DNA of 64,000 nt from Acinetobacter bohemicus ANC 3994 (GCF_000367925.1 NZ_KB849164.1:82497-146496); one strand, 5' to 3'. Shown: positions 17,608 through 26,989, counted from the stretch's first letter. The notes: a model not told the origin generated them from the letters alone. Made by a program: numbers and translations.

Positions 17608-20600
17608 ATGACTGCGGTGTCGAGTGTTTATGCACAACGCTTAATAATGACATTATTTTTAGCCTCATTTGGAATTTATTTATTCCTAGCAACAGTGACT
17701 TATACGCCTTTTGATCCGGGCTGGATGCATATTTCCAGTGATACTCAACAGGTGTCAAATGCCAGTGGTGTCGCAGGCGCATGGATAGCAGATTTATTGT
17801 TTGGTTTCTTGGGCTGGGCAAGCTTACTGATTCCAATCTTTTTATTCGTTGAAGCCATTCAAGTCTGGTGGCCCTACAGTTTTTTAAATAAACCGTTTCG
17901 CTATGCCGCGCAATTTTTTATTTTATTGGCAACCTCGAGTTTATTGTATTTGTATTGGCAAGTTCCTGCCGATACTTTGGATAATTCATCAGGCGGTATT
18001 ATTGGTTATGAATTGGGTGAAAGTCTTTCACAAATTTTAACCATTTATGGGGCAACCGTTTTTCTGGTGGTCTTTTGGTTTGTGCTTTTTACCCTCGCAT
18101 TTGGTGTGAAGTGGAATAAAACATGGGCGACACTCAAGGCAACACCTGCTTATTTACAAGATTTATTTTATAAAAATGTTCCTGAAACAGAATCTGCATT
18201 TGATCGTACAGCCCCTGAAGTCAAAAAATCAGTGGCAAGTACTCAAGCAAAAGTTGCAGTAGAAAACATCACCGTTGCGCCAGAACATCGTGAAGTACAA
18301 ATCGTATCCTCTATGGTGCGAGATCAGGCTGCGGAGCGCTTGTTCGATGATATGGTTGAAAAAGAGCATCATGCTCAGCAACAGCTGATTATTGATGAAG
18401 AAGATGAAGATGAATTCAACCAAGTTTTAGAAAAAGCCCATCGTTTAGAACAAAAGACTCAACGTGTTGTCCCTACGGGTGAAGTTTGGCGTGCATTAAA
18501 TTCAGATGAAGACCAAACACATAAGCAAGATATTGATGCTTTATTAAGAGCAGCAGAAGAATCTGAACAGCATACGCCGAATGAACATTTCAAAGCGGTT
18601 GTGCATGATGAGCCTGCATCAACTGTCGCATCTGATATTAAGCAAAATTTAGATTGGGATGATGATGAAATCTTTGATGAATTGCTTGCAGCCGTGCCAA
18701 GTGGAAAAACAGCCACAGATGTTCATACGCCTTTTAATCCTGTAGCGCTTGAACCTGCACCATCAATGACAACAGAAAAGATTGTACTGGCATCATCAAC
18801 AATCGCAGCTTCACCTTTATTGCATAGCACACCTAAAAATACGGCATTAGATGATGATTTTGACGAACTGGATGATTTGTTGGTTGATGACTTATTAGAA
18901 GCTGATGATCGGGAACAAGTCGCTCCAGCTCGTACAAGCAGCAGTTATGCACAATCATCAGCATTTGTACGTGCAGAAATTAATACTCAACCCCCACAAC
19001 CGATGATTTCAGAAGATGAAAAAGCATTAATTTCATCCAATAAAGATGTGTTTCGTGAAGTTTGGCAGGAGACAGCGGGTAAACCTGTAGAGGTTGTGGA
19101 GTCGGCTGAAGATGATTTTGACTTAGATGCACCTTTGACCGATTCAATGGGGCGACCAATGTCGCTTTCCATGCAAGTGGCACAAAAACGTCGTGATTTA
19201 CCGACCTTGCCGGGTTTAGAGTTGCTTGATTCGGTTGATCCAAATAAAAAAGTTAACTTCACTGCCGAACAATTGGCGCGTTTATCTGAACTTTTAGAGA
19301 TTAAACTGCAAGAGTTTAATGTCAAAGCCAAAGTTATAGAAGCACAGCCGGGACCGGTGGTGACTCGTTTTGAGTTGGATTTAGCACCGGGCGTTAAAGC
19401 CTCTAAAGTCACCAATATTTCACGTGACCTTGCGCGTTCAATGTCGATGGCATCTGTACGTGTGGTTGAAGTGATTCCGGGTAAACCGTATATCGGGATT
19501 GAAGTGCCGAATAGCACACGTGAAATGGTGCGTTTGATCGAGTTGTTGACCATTCCTGCTTTTACCGACCCAAATAGCATTCTTTCGATGGCAATGGGGA
19601 AAGATATTTCGGGTAATCCAGTCATTGCTGACTTAGGTAAAGCGCCGCATATGCTGGTTGCAGGTACAACGGGTTCAGGTAAATCGGTGGCAGTGAACTC
19701 GATGATTTTATCGATGTTGTTGAAATATACGCCGAATGAGTTGCGTTTAATTTTGATTGACCCGAAGCAGTTAGAACTTGCCAACTATAACGATATTCCA
19801 CATTTGCTCACACCAGTGGTCACGGACATGAAAGATGCCGTGAATGCCTTGAATTGGTGTGTCAATGAAATGGAACGTCGCTATAAGCTGATGTCTTACT
19901 TAAAAATTCGTAAACTTGCAGATTACAATCGTAAGGTGGAAGAAGCGATTGCTAATGGTGAAGATCTCATTGATCCGACGTGGAAAGCGAGTGATTCGGT
20001 TGTAGGAGAGCGTGCGCCACGTTTAACGCCTTTGCCTTCAATTGTGATTGTGGCCGATGAATTTGCCGACATGATTATGCAGGTGGGTAAAAAAGCTGAA
20101 GAAATGATTACCCGTTTGGCGCAAAAATCTCGTGCTGCGGGAATTCATTTATTGTTGGCTACACAGCGTCCATCGGTGGATGTGATTACTGGTCTGATTA
20201 AAGCCAATATTCCAACCCGTGTGGCTTTACGGGTAAACAGTAAAATTGACTCGCGTACCATTTTGGATGCAGGCGGTGCAGAAGACCTTTTAGGTCATGG
20301 TGATATGCTGTTTCTTGGGCCGGGTAAAATTGAGCCTGAGCGTGTGCATGGGGCATTTATTTCAGATGATGAAGTGAATAATATCTGTGATGCATGGCGT
20401 GAACGCGCTGCGCCTAACTATGTCGATGAAATTTTGACCCCTTACGATGAGGAACCAACTTCACGTGGTTTTGAGGATGGTGATGGGGGTTCGGAGCGGG
20501 ATGCTTTATATGATCAATGCGTGTCATTTGTTTTAGAAACGCGTAAGGCTTCAACTTCATCGTTACAACGTAAGTTTAGTCTCGGCTATAACCGTGCCGC

Positions 20601-20679
20601 ACGTATCATTGACCAAATGGAAGAAAATGGCATCGTTAGTGGTATGGGCGCGAATGGGAAACGTGAAATTTTAGTTTAA
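17608..20679 (+). CDS. ftsK: DNA translocase FtsK
   Basis: A 1023-residue divisome protein that pumps chromosome DNA through the septum. Four N-terminal membrane segments lie within about residues 15-180. A long acidic, low-complexity linker (to about 500) follows, then the RecA-like motor with Walker A LVAGTTGSGKSVAVNS and Walker B SIVIVADEFADM, and a C-terminal winged-helix gamma domain (ALYDQCVSFVLETRKAS to the end). ATG 17608 has AGGA six bases upstream. The earlier ATG 17578 and TTG 17542 lack such a site. Confidence 0.94.
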   Translation: MTAVSSVYAQRLIMTLFLASFGIYLFLATVTYTPFDPGWMHISSDTQQVSNASGVAGAWIADLLFGFLGWASLLIPIFLFVEAIQVWWPYSFLNKPFRYAAQFFILLATSSLLYLYWQVPADTLDNSSGGIIGYELGESLSQILTIYGATVFLVVFWFVLFTLAFGVKWNKTWATLKATPAYLQDLFYKNVPETESAFDRTAPEVKKSVASTQAKVAVENITVAPEHREVQIVSSMVRDQAAERLFDDMVEKEHHAQQQLIIDEEDEDEFNQVLEKAHRLEQKTQRVVPTGEVWRALNSDEDQTHKQDIDALLRAAEESEQHTPNEHFKAVVHDEPASTVASDIKQNLDWDDDEIFDELLAAVPSGKTATDVHTPFNPVALEPAPSMTTEKIVLASSTIAASPLLHSTPKNTALDDDFDELDDLLVDDLLEADDREQVAPARTSSSYAQSSAFVRAEINTQPPQPMISEDEKALISSNKDVFREVWQETAGKPVEVVESAEDDFDLDAPLTDSMGRPMSLSMQVAQKRRDLPTLPGLELLDSVDPNKKVNFTAEQLARLSELLEIKLQEFNVKAKVIEAQPGPVVTRFELDLAPGVKASKVTNISRDLARSMSMASVRVVEVIPGKPYIGIEVPNSTREMVRLIELLTIPAFTDPNSILSMAMGKDISGNPVIADLGKAPHMLVAGTTGSGKSVAVNSMILSMLLKYTPNELRLILIDPKQLELANYNDIPHLLTPVVTDMKDAVNALNWCVNEMERRYKLMSYLKIRKLADYNRKVEEAIANGEDLIDPTWKASDSVVGERAPRLTPLPSIVIVADEFADMIMQVGKKAEEMITRLAQKSRAAGIHLLLATQRPSVDVITGLIKANIPTRVALRVNSKIDSRTILDAGGAEDLLGHGDMLFLGPGKIEPERVHGAFISDDEVNNICDAWRERAAPNYVDEILTPYDEEPTSRGFEDGDGGSERDALYDQCVSFVLETRKASTSSLQRKFSLGYNRAARIIDQMEENGIVSGMGANGKREILV

Positions 20680-20700
20680 TAGCATGCCCCATGATTAAGG

Positions 20701-20730
20701 CGCCACAATAGGCAAAGGTCTATTGTGGCG
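20701..20730. terminator. Bidirectional terminator between ftsK and the DUF4234-like gene
   Basis: CGCCACAATAG (20701-20711) and CTATTGTGGCG (20720-20730) are perfect complements. The downstream arm includes the minus-strand stop codon of the convergent gene. The T tract is short. Confidence 0.75.
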
Positions 20731-21268
20731 TTTCTAAAATAAATAAAGCCATTAAAATCAAAAGCCAAAAAACAATCCCAAATGCAATCAAGAATTTTTG
20801 CGCCAGACTGAATTTTTTTATTTGGACGGCATGAAGCCCTTGCGAGTTCAATTTTGCATAATTCAGCGCCTGAAATGCCGGAATGAGAAAAACAAAATTG
20901 AATACTGAAATGAGCCAGTAAGGATCAGGCAGACTTGATAGCAAGGATGACACGATAAATCCTATGCACATCATGAGCGGTAAATTTTTTTGTGAATAGC
21001 CTTGCTTTTCAGCATATGTTTGAATTTTATTAAAGAGCGAATAGATAAAGAAATAAGCGAGTATTGTCCGCATAGCAGGCATGATATCTAATCTATCTTT
21101 CTGCATGAAAAATCGCCAAGCTTCAAAGATCCACCAAATGGGGTAGAGGCCAAAAGAAATAATAGATAAGAAGATGAACCGTTTTAGGCTCATGATTTTT
21201 TGTTCTTCGATACCAATATTCAGTATTTGGACTTCAGTTTTTGTGTTTTCTAGATTTTGCATGATCAT
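20720..21268 (-). CDS. Small multipass membrane protein, DUF4234-like
   Basis: A 182-residue protein with four hydrophobic segments. The block FIFLSIISFGLYPIWWIFEA (about residues 31-50) resembles the DUF4234 signature of a helix with SFGLYxxWW. Function is unknown. ATG 21268 is followed two codons later by another ATG (21262), and no ribosome site distinguishes them. The stop codon sits inside the terminator hairpin shared with ftsK. It has no operon partners and an AT-rich upstream region. Confidence 0.65.
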   Translation of the reverse strand: MIMQNLENTKTEVQILNIGIEEQKIMSLKRFIFLSIISFGLYPIWWIFEAWRFFMQKDRLDIMPAMRTILAYFFIYSLFNKIQTYAEKQGYSQKNLPLMMCIGFIVSSLLSSLPDPYWLISVFNFVFLIPAFQALNYAKLNSQGLHAVQIKKFSLAQKFLIAFGIVFWLLILMALFILETPQ

Positions 21269-21378
21269 TATTTTTTTGGTTTATTTTTTAATATAGTAAC
21301 CATTTACTTTTAAATCAATAACCTTAGTTAAATGACGTTACCCAAAATACAAATTAGTGATCAATGCTCTTATGATAT

Positions 21379-22266
21379 TTATTGCTTAAAATAAAACATT
21401 TCTTGTGCCAATTGAATAAATGCTTTCGTTGCGGGGCTGATGGATTTCTCATCTTTAACTGCAAGCCCAATTTGACGCTGAGTGTTTGGAATAAGGGGAC
21501 GTTTCACTACATTCGGATGTAACCGTAGTAGTTCGGAGCTCATCGACATATCTGCAACAATGGCAATGCCTTCCTGCAAATTGACCATATTTAAAATGGT
21601 CAATAATTGGGACAATTGATATTGAATTTTTGGCTGAACATGATATTGGCGTAACAACTGCTCTACATGGGTTTGACTGCCCGCCTTGGTCATAATAAAA
21701 GGATAGTCTTGCAAATCTTGAATATTTAAAGCGATTTTTTCTGAGACAGGATAGCTTTTGGGGATGAGTGCGATAAAAATATCTTGCAGCAAGGGGTAAG
21801 TTATTAAATGGGAGCGAGGTAATACCGCAAATCCAACATCAATTTGTCGTTCTTGAATCCACTGGGATACTTCAAGGTCAGTACCTTCCTCAATAAATAT
21901 TTCAATATGAGGATAGCGTATTCGGTACGCTTTGAGTAATTCAGGCAGTAAATGAATGGACGCCGATGCACCAAAGGAACCAATTCTCAAGGTTCCTTGC
22001 TGAATACCATGCGAGGCTTTTACTTGTTGTTGCATCATTTGTGCAGTATTCAACAGCTCTTTGGCATGTAGCAGTAATTGCTGACCAATTTGAGTGAGTT
22101 CTATTTGATTTTGCTCACGAATCATTAAACGAACGGCCCAGTGCTTTTCTAAAGATTTTAAAGCATGTGAAACAGCCGATTGGGTAATGTTCAGATGTTG
22201 AGCGGCTAAAGTAAAACTTTGATATTGAGCCACTAAAACAAAAATTTCTAGTTGTGTGAAAGTCAT
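21379..22266 (-). CDS. LysR family transcriptional regulator
   Basis: A 295-residue regulator. The N-terminal winged helix-turn-helix is clear (FVLVAQYQSFTLAAQHLNIT, QSAVSHALKSLEKHW). A type 2 periplasmic-binding-fold effector domain begins near residue 90 (GTLRIGSFGASASIHLLPEL). It diverges from an AEC-type carrier, and the 90-base gap carries overlapping inverted repeats typical of a LysR operator. Likely role is control of that carrier and itself; the inducer is unknown. Confidence 0.92.
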   Translation of the reverse strand: MTFTQLEIFVLVAQYQSFTLAAQHLNITQSAVSHALKSLEKHWAVRLMIREQNQIELTQIGQQLLLHAKELLNTAQMMQQQVKASHGIQQGTLRIGSFGASASIHLLPELLKAYRIRYPHIEIFIEEGTDLEVSQWIQERQIDVGFAVLPRSHLITYPLLQDIFIALIPKSYPVSEKIALNIQDLQDYPFIMTKAGSQTHVEQLLRQYHVQPKIQYQLSQLLTILNMVNLQEGIAIVADMSMSSELLRLHPNVVKRPLIPNTQRQIGLAVKDEKSISPATKAFIQLAQEMFYFKQ

Positions 22267-22273
22267 TTTGATA

Positions 22274-22310
22274 TGAGTGTTTACTCATTTTGTTATGAAT
22301 GTAAATGAGT
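22274..22310. promoter_or_regulatory. Candidate LysR operator
   Basis: TGAGT (22274-22278) and ACTCA (22283-22287) form one dyad, and ACTCATTT (22283-22290) with AAATGAGT (22303-22310) a second that shares an arm. LysR proteins bind such dyads between divergent genes; the assignment is inferred. Confidence 0.55.
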
Positions 22311-22356
22311 ATTATATTGTGCACTTAGACAAAGTGAAAGTGCATATTATGTGCAA

Positions 22357-23271
22357 ATGGATGTATTCGTGAATATTATCATCGCTCTATTTCCCTTAGT
22401 GGCCTTAATTGCAATGGGCTATATTTTTAAACGAACTCAGTTTTTAAGCGATGAATTTTGGCGTGGTACTGAAAAACTCAATTATTTGATTCTGTTTCCC
22501 GTATTACTTTTTAATAATCTTGCTTATGTGAAGTTTGAATGGTTAACGCTGACTCAAGTGTTATTGGCACTCGTTATCATTATTATCATGAGCAGTTTGA
22601 CTTTATGGCTGGCGAGGGCATTTTTTCATATTCCAGTAGCGCGTTTTGGTGTGTATGTACAAAGCCAGATTCGCTTTAATACTTATATTGGCTTATCCAT
22701 TATGTCGTTGCTGTTTGGTGCCCAAGGCATGCAAATGTTTGCCATGATGATTGCGCTGGCGATTCCTTTGGTCAATGTAATTTCAGTGTTGGCTTTTTCA
22801 CAAGGACAGGGGTTAAAACCTAGGCAGATTTTATTTTCTGTGATTAAAAACCCATTAATTTTAGGCTGTGTGGTGGGGATTATTTTTAACTTACTACAAC
22901 TGTCTTTATTTTCTGGCTTGGAGCAATTGCTTAAATTTTTAGCCAGTATGAGTTTACCTTTAGGGTTGATTTCTGTTGGCGCTGCTTTACAGTTTGCTCA
23001 GCTTAAACATGATTATATGCGACTATTATTGAATACCTTGGGGCGTTTAATGCTGGTGCCATGTTTGGCTTATTTGATTTGTTCTATGCTGAATTTAAAT
23101 GATTTTGAAACGATTATTCTGGTGGTGTTCTGTTCTTTGCCCACGGCATCTGCGGCCTATATTTTAACGCGCTATTTTAACGGAGATAGCCAGCTCATGG
23201 CAGGGGTGATTAGTTTGCAAACTTTATGCTTTGCATTTACCTTTCCTGTGCTGATGATCTTGCTGAATTAA
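22357..23271 (+). CDS. AEC family transporter (auxin efflux carrier-like)
   Basis: A 304-residue protein with about ten hydrophobic segments, matching the AEC (Mem_trans) family. Features are FPLVALIAMGYIFKR at the N-terminus, ASMSLPLGLISVGAALQF in the second half and LPTASAAYILTRYFNGD near the end. Bacterial relatives export or import carboxylates such as malate. ATG 22357 is chosen; an in-frame GTG lies two codons earlier. Divergent from and probably controlled by the LysR gene. Confidence 0.85.
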   Translation: MDVFVNIIIALFPLVALIAMGYIFKRTQFLSDEFWRGTEKLNYLILFPVLLFNNLAYVKFEWLTLTQVLLALVIIIIMSSLTLWLARAFFHIPVARFGVYVQSQIRFNTYIGLSIMSLLFGAQGMQMFAMMIALAIPLVNVISVLAFSQGQGLKPRQILFSVIKNPLILGCVVGIIFNLLQLSLFSGLEQLLKFLASMSLPLGLISVGAALQFAQLKHDYMRLLLNTLGRLMLVPCLAYLICSMLNLNDFETIILVVFCSLPTASAAYILTRYFNGDSQLMAGVISLQTLCFAFTFPVLMILLN

Positions 23272-23293
23272 GATGATATTTAAATTTCACCAT

Positions 23294-23336
23294 AAAAAAA
23301 GCCCATCTATTTTATGCAAACAGATGGGCTTTTTTT
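23294..23336. terminator. Bidirectional terminator
   Basis: Seven A residues plus GCCCATCT pair with AGATGGGC plus seven T residues around a 13-base loop. It lies between the convergent AEC gene and the PA4642-type gene. Confidence 0.92.
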
Positions 23337-23347
23337 ATTTTTCAACA

Positions 23348-23635
23348 TTATGCAAATTTTGCAAGAACTTCTAAAAATCCATCCCGTTGACGAGGATATT
23401 CAGCAATCACATCATGAATGCGTTGACCTTCAGGATTGGTAGCATTGACATCACGACCATCGGTCACGAATTGAGTCAATAAACGCTCGTAATCATTTGG
23501 ACGCATATGTTTGAATGCATGATAGAGCACGTGAAAATCACCATTCACGCCTACAGGAGGAAGCTGAGTTAAATAGGCAAATACACGCTCGTCTGACCAT
23601 TCTTCGTTGAACGTTGCTGGCTGAGATAATGCCAT
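23348..23635 (-). CDS. PA4642 family protein
   Basis: A 95-residue conserved protein of the type annotated as PA4642 in Pseudomonas. It begins MALSQPATFNEEWSDERVFA. An open extension to 23713 exists, but the start at 23635 has a textbook AGGAG site seven bases upstream and the extension would run into the tandem hairpin repeat. A motif, PPVGVNGDFHVLYHAFKHMR, is present. No function is known. It shares its strand with the min operon, separated by the repeat block. Confidence 0.75.
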   Translation of the reverse strand: MALSQPATFNEEWSDERVFAYLTQLPPVGVNGDFHVLYHAFKHMRPNDYERLLTQFVTDGRDVNATNPEGQRIHDVIAEYPRQRDGFLEVLAKFA

Positions 23636-23712
23636 CGCAATCTCCTTGGTATGAATAAAATAAAAAGGCAAAATATGCGGCAGGTTGAGGAAAGTAGCAC
23701 TTTCTTCTGCCA

Positions 23713-23845
23713 ACTCGAAGCATAGCTTCTCGTTTTGCGACTGGGTAAATCCTTAAAGCAATGCTTTAAGTTTGCTAATCCAGTCCACTCGAAGCATAGC
23801 TTCTCACCTTGCGACTGGGCAAAGTAATACTTTGCTAATCCAGTC
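23713..23845. repeat. Tandem repeat of a two-hairpin unit
   Basis: Two adjacent copies (23713-23785, 73 bases; 23787-23845, 59 bases). Each begins ACTCGAAGCATAGCTTCTC, which folds as GAAGC/GCTTC, then GCGACTGGG, an inner stem, and CTAATCCAGTC, which closes on GACTGG. Outer parts are nearly identical while the inner stems differ: CTTAAAGCAATGCTTTAAG in copy 1 and CAAAGTA/TACTTTG in copy 2. The block lies in the 256-base gap between the PA4642-type gene and minE. Confidence 0.85.
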
Positions 23846-23891
23846 TCATATTTTGCCTTGATTCAATTTGCTTGACTAATCAAAAATCAGA

Positions 23892-24164
23892 TTAACGTTC
23901 TTCAGGCAAATTGATATTCATTTCTAACATTTCGATATTTGCTTCAGAGCGAACAGACATTTGAATATGCTGTTCATCCACACCGCGAACATAACGATTG
24001 ACCACTTGCATGATTTCTTTTTTCATTTGGTCAATTTTATCTTGGCTTAAGCGTTTACCTAAACCTTGTTCAGAGGCAACAATTACTTTTAAGCGATCTT
24101 TAGCAGTTTGTGCGCTTGAAGGTTTATCATCGTTGCTGAATAATTTACTCCAGAATCCTGCCAT
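23892..24164 (-). CDS. minE: Cell division topological specificity factor MinE
   Basis: A 90-residue MinE. The N-terminal amphipathic segment MAGFWSKLF binds membrane, the anti-MinCD region spans roughly residues 13-35, and the C-terminal topological specificity domain ends EMLEMNINLPEER. It stimulates MinD ATPase to drive pole-to-pole oscillation. It starts three bases after the minD stop and is the last gene of minC-minD-minE. Confidence 0.95.
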   Translation of the reverse strand: MAGFWSKLFSNDDKPSSAQTAKDRLKVIVASEQGLGKRLSQDKIDQMKKEIMQVVNRYVRGVDEQHIQMSVRSEANIEMLEMNINLPEER

Positions 24165-24167
24165 TTT

Positions 24168-24980
24168 TTACGCTCCAAATAATCGTGCTAACCAACCTTT
24201 AGGTTTTACCGTGATATGACGGTAAGGACGTTCTTCTCCCAAAAAGCGCGCCACAAGATCATCGTAAGACTGACCTGCTGTTTCTTCAGTGAAAAGAATT
24301 ACGGGTTTACCTTCATTAGACGCTTGTAATACGCTTTTGCATTCAGGAATTACACCCAAAGTTGGTACGCGTAAAATATCTTTAGAAATATCGTCAATGG
24401 TTAACATTTCTTGTTTATCAGCACGTTCTGGATTGAATCGTGTAATACACAAATGCTTACGGATACGCCCTTCGTTTTGTTCCACTTTCTTGGTTTTGCT
24501 ATCTAACATACCAATAATACGGTCAGAGTCACGTACTGAAGAAATTTCAGGGTTGGTCACAATGATGGCTTCATCAGCATGATACATTGCTAGAATTGCA
24601 CCGCGTTCAATGCCCGCTGGTGAATCACAAATAATGTAGTCAAACTCTTGTGAAAGTTCATCCATCACACGTGCAACACCTTCATCGGTCAAGGCATCTT
24701 TATCACGGGTTTGTGATGCAGGTAGGATGTATAAATTTTCAATATCTTTATCGCGGATAAGGGCTTGTTGAAGTCGAGCTTCATTATTTAATACATTCAC
24801 AAAATCATAAACAACGCGACGTTCACAACCCATAATTAAGTCGAGATTACGTAAACCTACGTCAAAATCGATCACAACAGTTTTGTGACCGCGAAGGGCT
24901 AAACCTGTTGCAAAAGATGCACTAGTTGTAGTTTTACCTACGCCACCTTTGCCTGATGTTACGACAACAATTTTCGCCAC
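24168..24980 (-). CDS. minD: Septum site-determining ATPase MinD
   Basis: A 270-residue ParA/MinD ATPase. The deviant Walker A motif is VVTSGKGGVGKTTTSA, and DFDVGLRNLDLIMGCERR and CDSPAGIE follow. The C-terminal amphipathic membrane-targeting helix is KGWLARLFG. The start is set at GTG 24980, giving MAKIVVVTSGKGG as in other MinD proteins, with AGGAG eight bases upstream. An in-frame GTG three codons earlier overlaps that ribosome site. Confidence 0.95.
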   Translation of the reverse strand: MAKIVVVTSGKGGVGKTTTSASFATGLALRGHKTVVIDFDVGLRNLDLIMGCERRVVYDFVNVLNNEARLQQALIRDKDIENLYILPASQTRDKDALTDEGVARVMDELSQEFDYIICDSPAGIERGAILAMYHADEAIIVTNPEISSVRDSDRIIGMLDSKTKKVEQNEGRIRKHLCITRFNPERADKQEMLTIDDISKDILRVPTLGVIPECKSVLQASNEGKPVILFTEETAGQSYDDLVARFLGEERPYRHITVKPKGWLARLFGA

Positions 24981-25046
24981 CGAATCCACTCCTGTTATGG
25001 TTCAAATCCCCTTTTTGATATGGGGCTTCTGGTGTTTATTTATACA

Positions 25047-25778
25047 TTAAAATTCTAGAACTTCAAATACAAGCTCTTGCTGGTCATTCAGGTAAATATG
25101 TACAGATTTTTTTAAGACATGCTGTGGAATGTCATCTGCTACACAATATGTGCCTGCAATAGAGACCAATTCTGCTTCTAGGGAGTGGCAGAAAATGCGT
25201 GCTGCATGGTTCCCGCCTGCGCCGGCAATGACTCTACCACGGACGCTACCATAAATATGTATATTTCCTGAAGCAATTACTTCAGAACCACTATTAATCC
25301 CTGCATTGAGAATGATATCGCCATGATCTTGTACCAGACATTGACCTGTGCGTAAAATTTCATCGTGATAAGAGGTCACATGATTGACGATACGGGGCGC
25401 GTTTGGCTCTTCTTTTGCAGGCGTGGCTGCTTGTTCATCAGAAAATTCAGGTTTGACCTCAACCACTTGCTCTTTCGTGGCTTTAATACGCTGCAAAGAT
25501 TTATTGTCTGCGGGTAGAACAGGGAATTGAATCGCATGCGCTTCTGCTGTCAGCAGGCCATCAATTACGCCCATAGGTTGTAAATCGAGGCTAATTAACA
25601 ACTGAATAAGCGCAATCAGTTCTTGTTCTACTGTACTGTCAATAATGACCAGAGTGCCGTGAGAGGCAGTCTCTTGAAGCATTTGAGTCAATTGCTGGCG
25701 GATTGCATGGTGATCATTGGTGTCAAAAGTTAATCGGGTAAAATTAACCATTCTGCCTGTAATCCGTATATCAGCCAT
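25047..25778 (-). CDS. minC: Septum site-determining protein MinC
   Basis: A 243-residue FtsZ inhibitor. The N-terminal MinC_N domain ends near residue 105 and is joined by a charged linker (EQVVEVKPEFSDEQAATPAK) to the C-terminal beta-helix, with ILNAGINSGSEVIASGNIH and GSVRGRVIAGAGG. That domain dimerises and binds MinD. AAGGA lies before ATG 25778. First gene of the min operon, 66 bases upstream of minD. Confidence 0.94.
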   Translation of the reverse strand: MADIRITGRMVNFTRLTFDTNDHHAIRQQLTQMLQETASHGTLVIIDSTVEQELIALIQLLISLDLQPMGVIDGLLTAEAHAIQFPVLPADNKSLQRIKATKEQVVEVKPEFSDEQAATPAKEEPNAPRIVNHVTSYHDEILRTGQCLVQDHGDIILNAGINSGSEVIASGNIHIYGSVRGRVIAGAGGNHAARIFCHSLEAELVSIAGTYCVADDIPQHVLKKSVHIYLNDQQELVFEVLEF

Positions 25779-25899
25779 AATTATTCCTTAAGACTTCTGA
25801 CTCATTCATTTTATGTCGAAGTAATGTTGTAAATAGAGCAAATCCTAGAACAAATTGAATGTTTTCTCTAGCTGTGTTTTCAATATTTTTATCTCATGA

Positions 25900-26967
25900 T
25901 CATTCTTTAACTTGATCCCGCTGTTGCATCTGGATCAGCCACTGTTTGACTGCGACTTGCTTGCGGATAGCTGCCAGACTTTCAAAAACTGCAGATTCGA
26001 CCAGTTTTTCCAAATGTGGATTATCTTCAATTTCCAGTGTGCTGATTTTGTTCGCAATATAGTGATAAATATTTTGCTCATCTTTCGGGTCATTTTCGTT
26101 TTCAGCAACATTGGGTGTGAAAGGATCAATCAAGCCCTGCGTGATATTTTCCCCAAGACGTTGTCCAATACTTTGAATTTGCTGTTCAATGCGACTGCCG
26201 ACCAAAGGAATAAGTCGGAGCAGCTGAGTGAGTTCCGGTGTGTCTTCAATCGCTTGATTGACAATGTTTCCGACATTTTTGGCAATCACATGACGCTGAG
26301 CCTGTAATTCTGTGCTTAGGGTATCCTGCAAAATATCGGCAAGGGCTGTGGCAAACAACACACGGTGATGTTCGACCAAATCATGAATGATGACTTTATG
26401 GCTCGAACTGGTTTCCAATTCATTTTTAATGCCATCAAGGACATTAATCACAATTCGATCCGATAGTTCTTCCATCACCACGTTGTAATAAAACTGGCCC
26501 TTAAGCTGTAGTGATTTGGGAACGATTTTATAGCCCATTTCATGCAAACGATAGGCAATGATGCCGGCACGGAATAAACGTAAAAAGCGCAGATAGGGAA
26601 TAATGGCGAGAACTTCATACCAATGAATAAACGGAAAGAAAAACCAGCGCTGATGGTGGCGCTGCACAATGGCAATGCCCCAACGAATGAGCAACTCGGC
26701 AATCAGAAATACAATAAACCAAGCTTCTGTGCTGATCACCCAAGGGTGTAAATGGCTACGATAAAAGTTCAGTACATCAATTAGATGAATGCTTTGAAAA
26801 AACCAAATGCCGATATTGCTCATCAAGAACAGATTGGCGCATAAGCAGAACAGATTGAAAATAATAATAAACACCATAAAGATGTCGTAAATCAGAAATA
26901 GTTTGAAGGACAGACTATTCGGATCTAGATGGTGATATTTAGACTTGGTTTTCATAGTGTTCTGCAT
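25900..26967 (-). CDS. Membrane protein with an ion-channel-like N-terminal half
   Basis: A 355-residue protein. The first 150 residues hold four hydrophobic segments arranged like a voltage-sensor (S1-S4) module, ending in HWYEVLAIIPYLRFLRLFRA, whose spaced arginines recall an S4 helix. No pore helix or selectivity filter such as TVGYG is visible. The remaining 200 residues are soluble and largely helical, with VGNIVNQAIEDTPELTQLLR. A lone voltage-sensor-like protein or an ion-transporter relative is possible; function is unproven. It follows the acyltransferase gene by 22 bases and may be co-transcribed with it. Confidence 0.6.
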   Translation of the reverse strand: MQNTMKTKSKYHHLDPNSLSFKLFLIYDIFMVFIIIFNLFCLCANLFLMSNIGIWFFQSIHLIDVLNFYRSHLHPWVISTEAWFIVFLIAELLIRWGIAIVQRHHQRWFFFPFIHWYEVLAIIPYLRFLRLFRAGIIAYRLHEMGYKIVPKSLQLKGQFYYNVVMEELSDRIVINVLDGIKNELETSSSHKVIIHDLVEHHRVLFATALADILQDTLSTELQAQRHVIAKNVGNIVNQAIEDTPELTQLLRLIPLVGSRIEQQIQSIGQRLGENITQGLIDPFTPNVAENENDPKDEQNIYHYIANKISTLEIEDNPHLEKLVESAVFESLAAIRKQVAVKQWLIQMQQRDQVKE

Positions 26968-26989
26968 CGTAGGTTAAAGCTGCGCCAAT

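Noticed and set aside
18987..19784. 265-codon minus-strand open frame inside ftsK
   Set aside because: It lies wholly antisense to well-conserved FtsK motor sequence, has no ribosome site, and its composition mirrors the ftsK codons.
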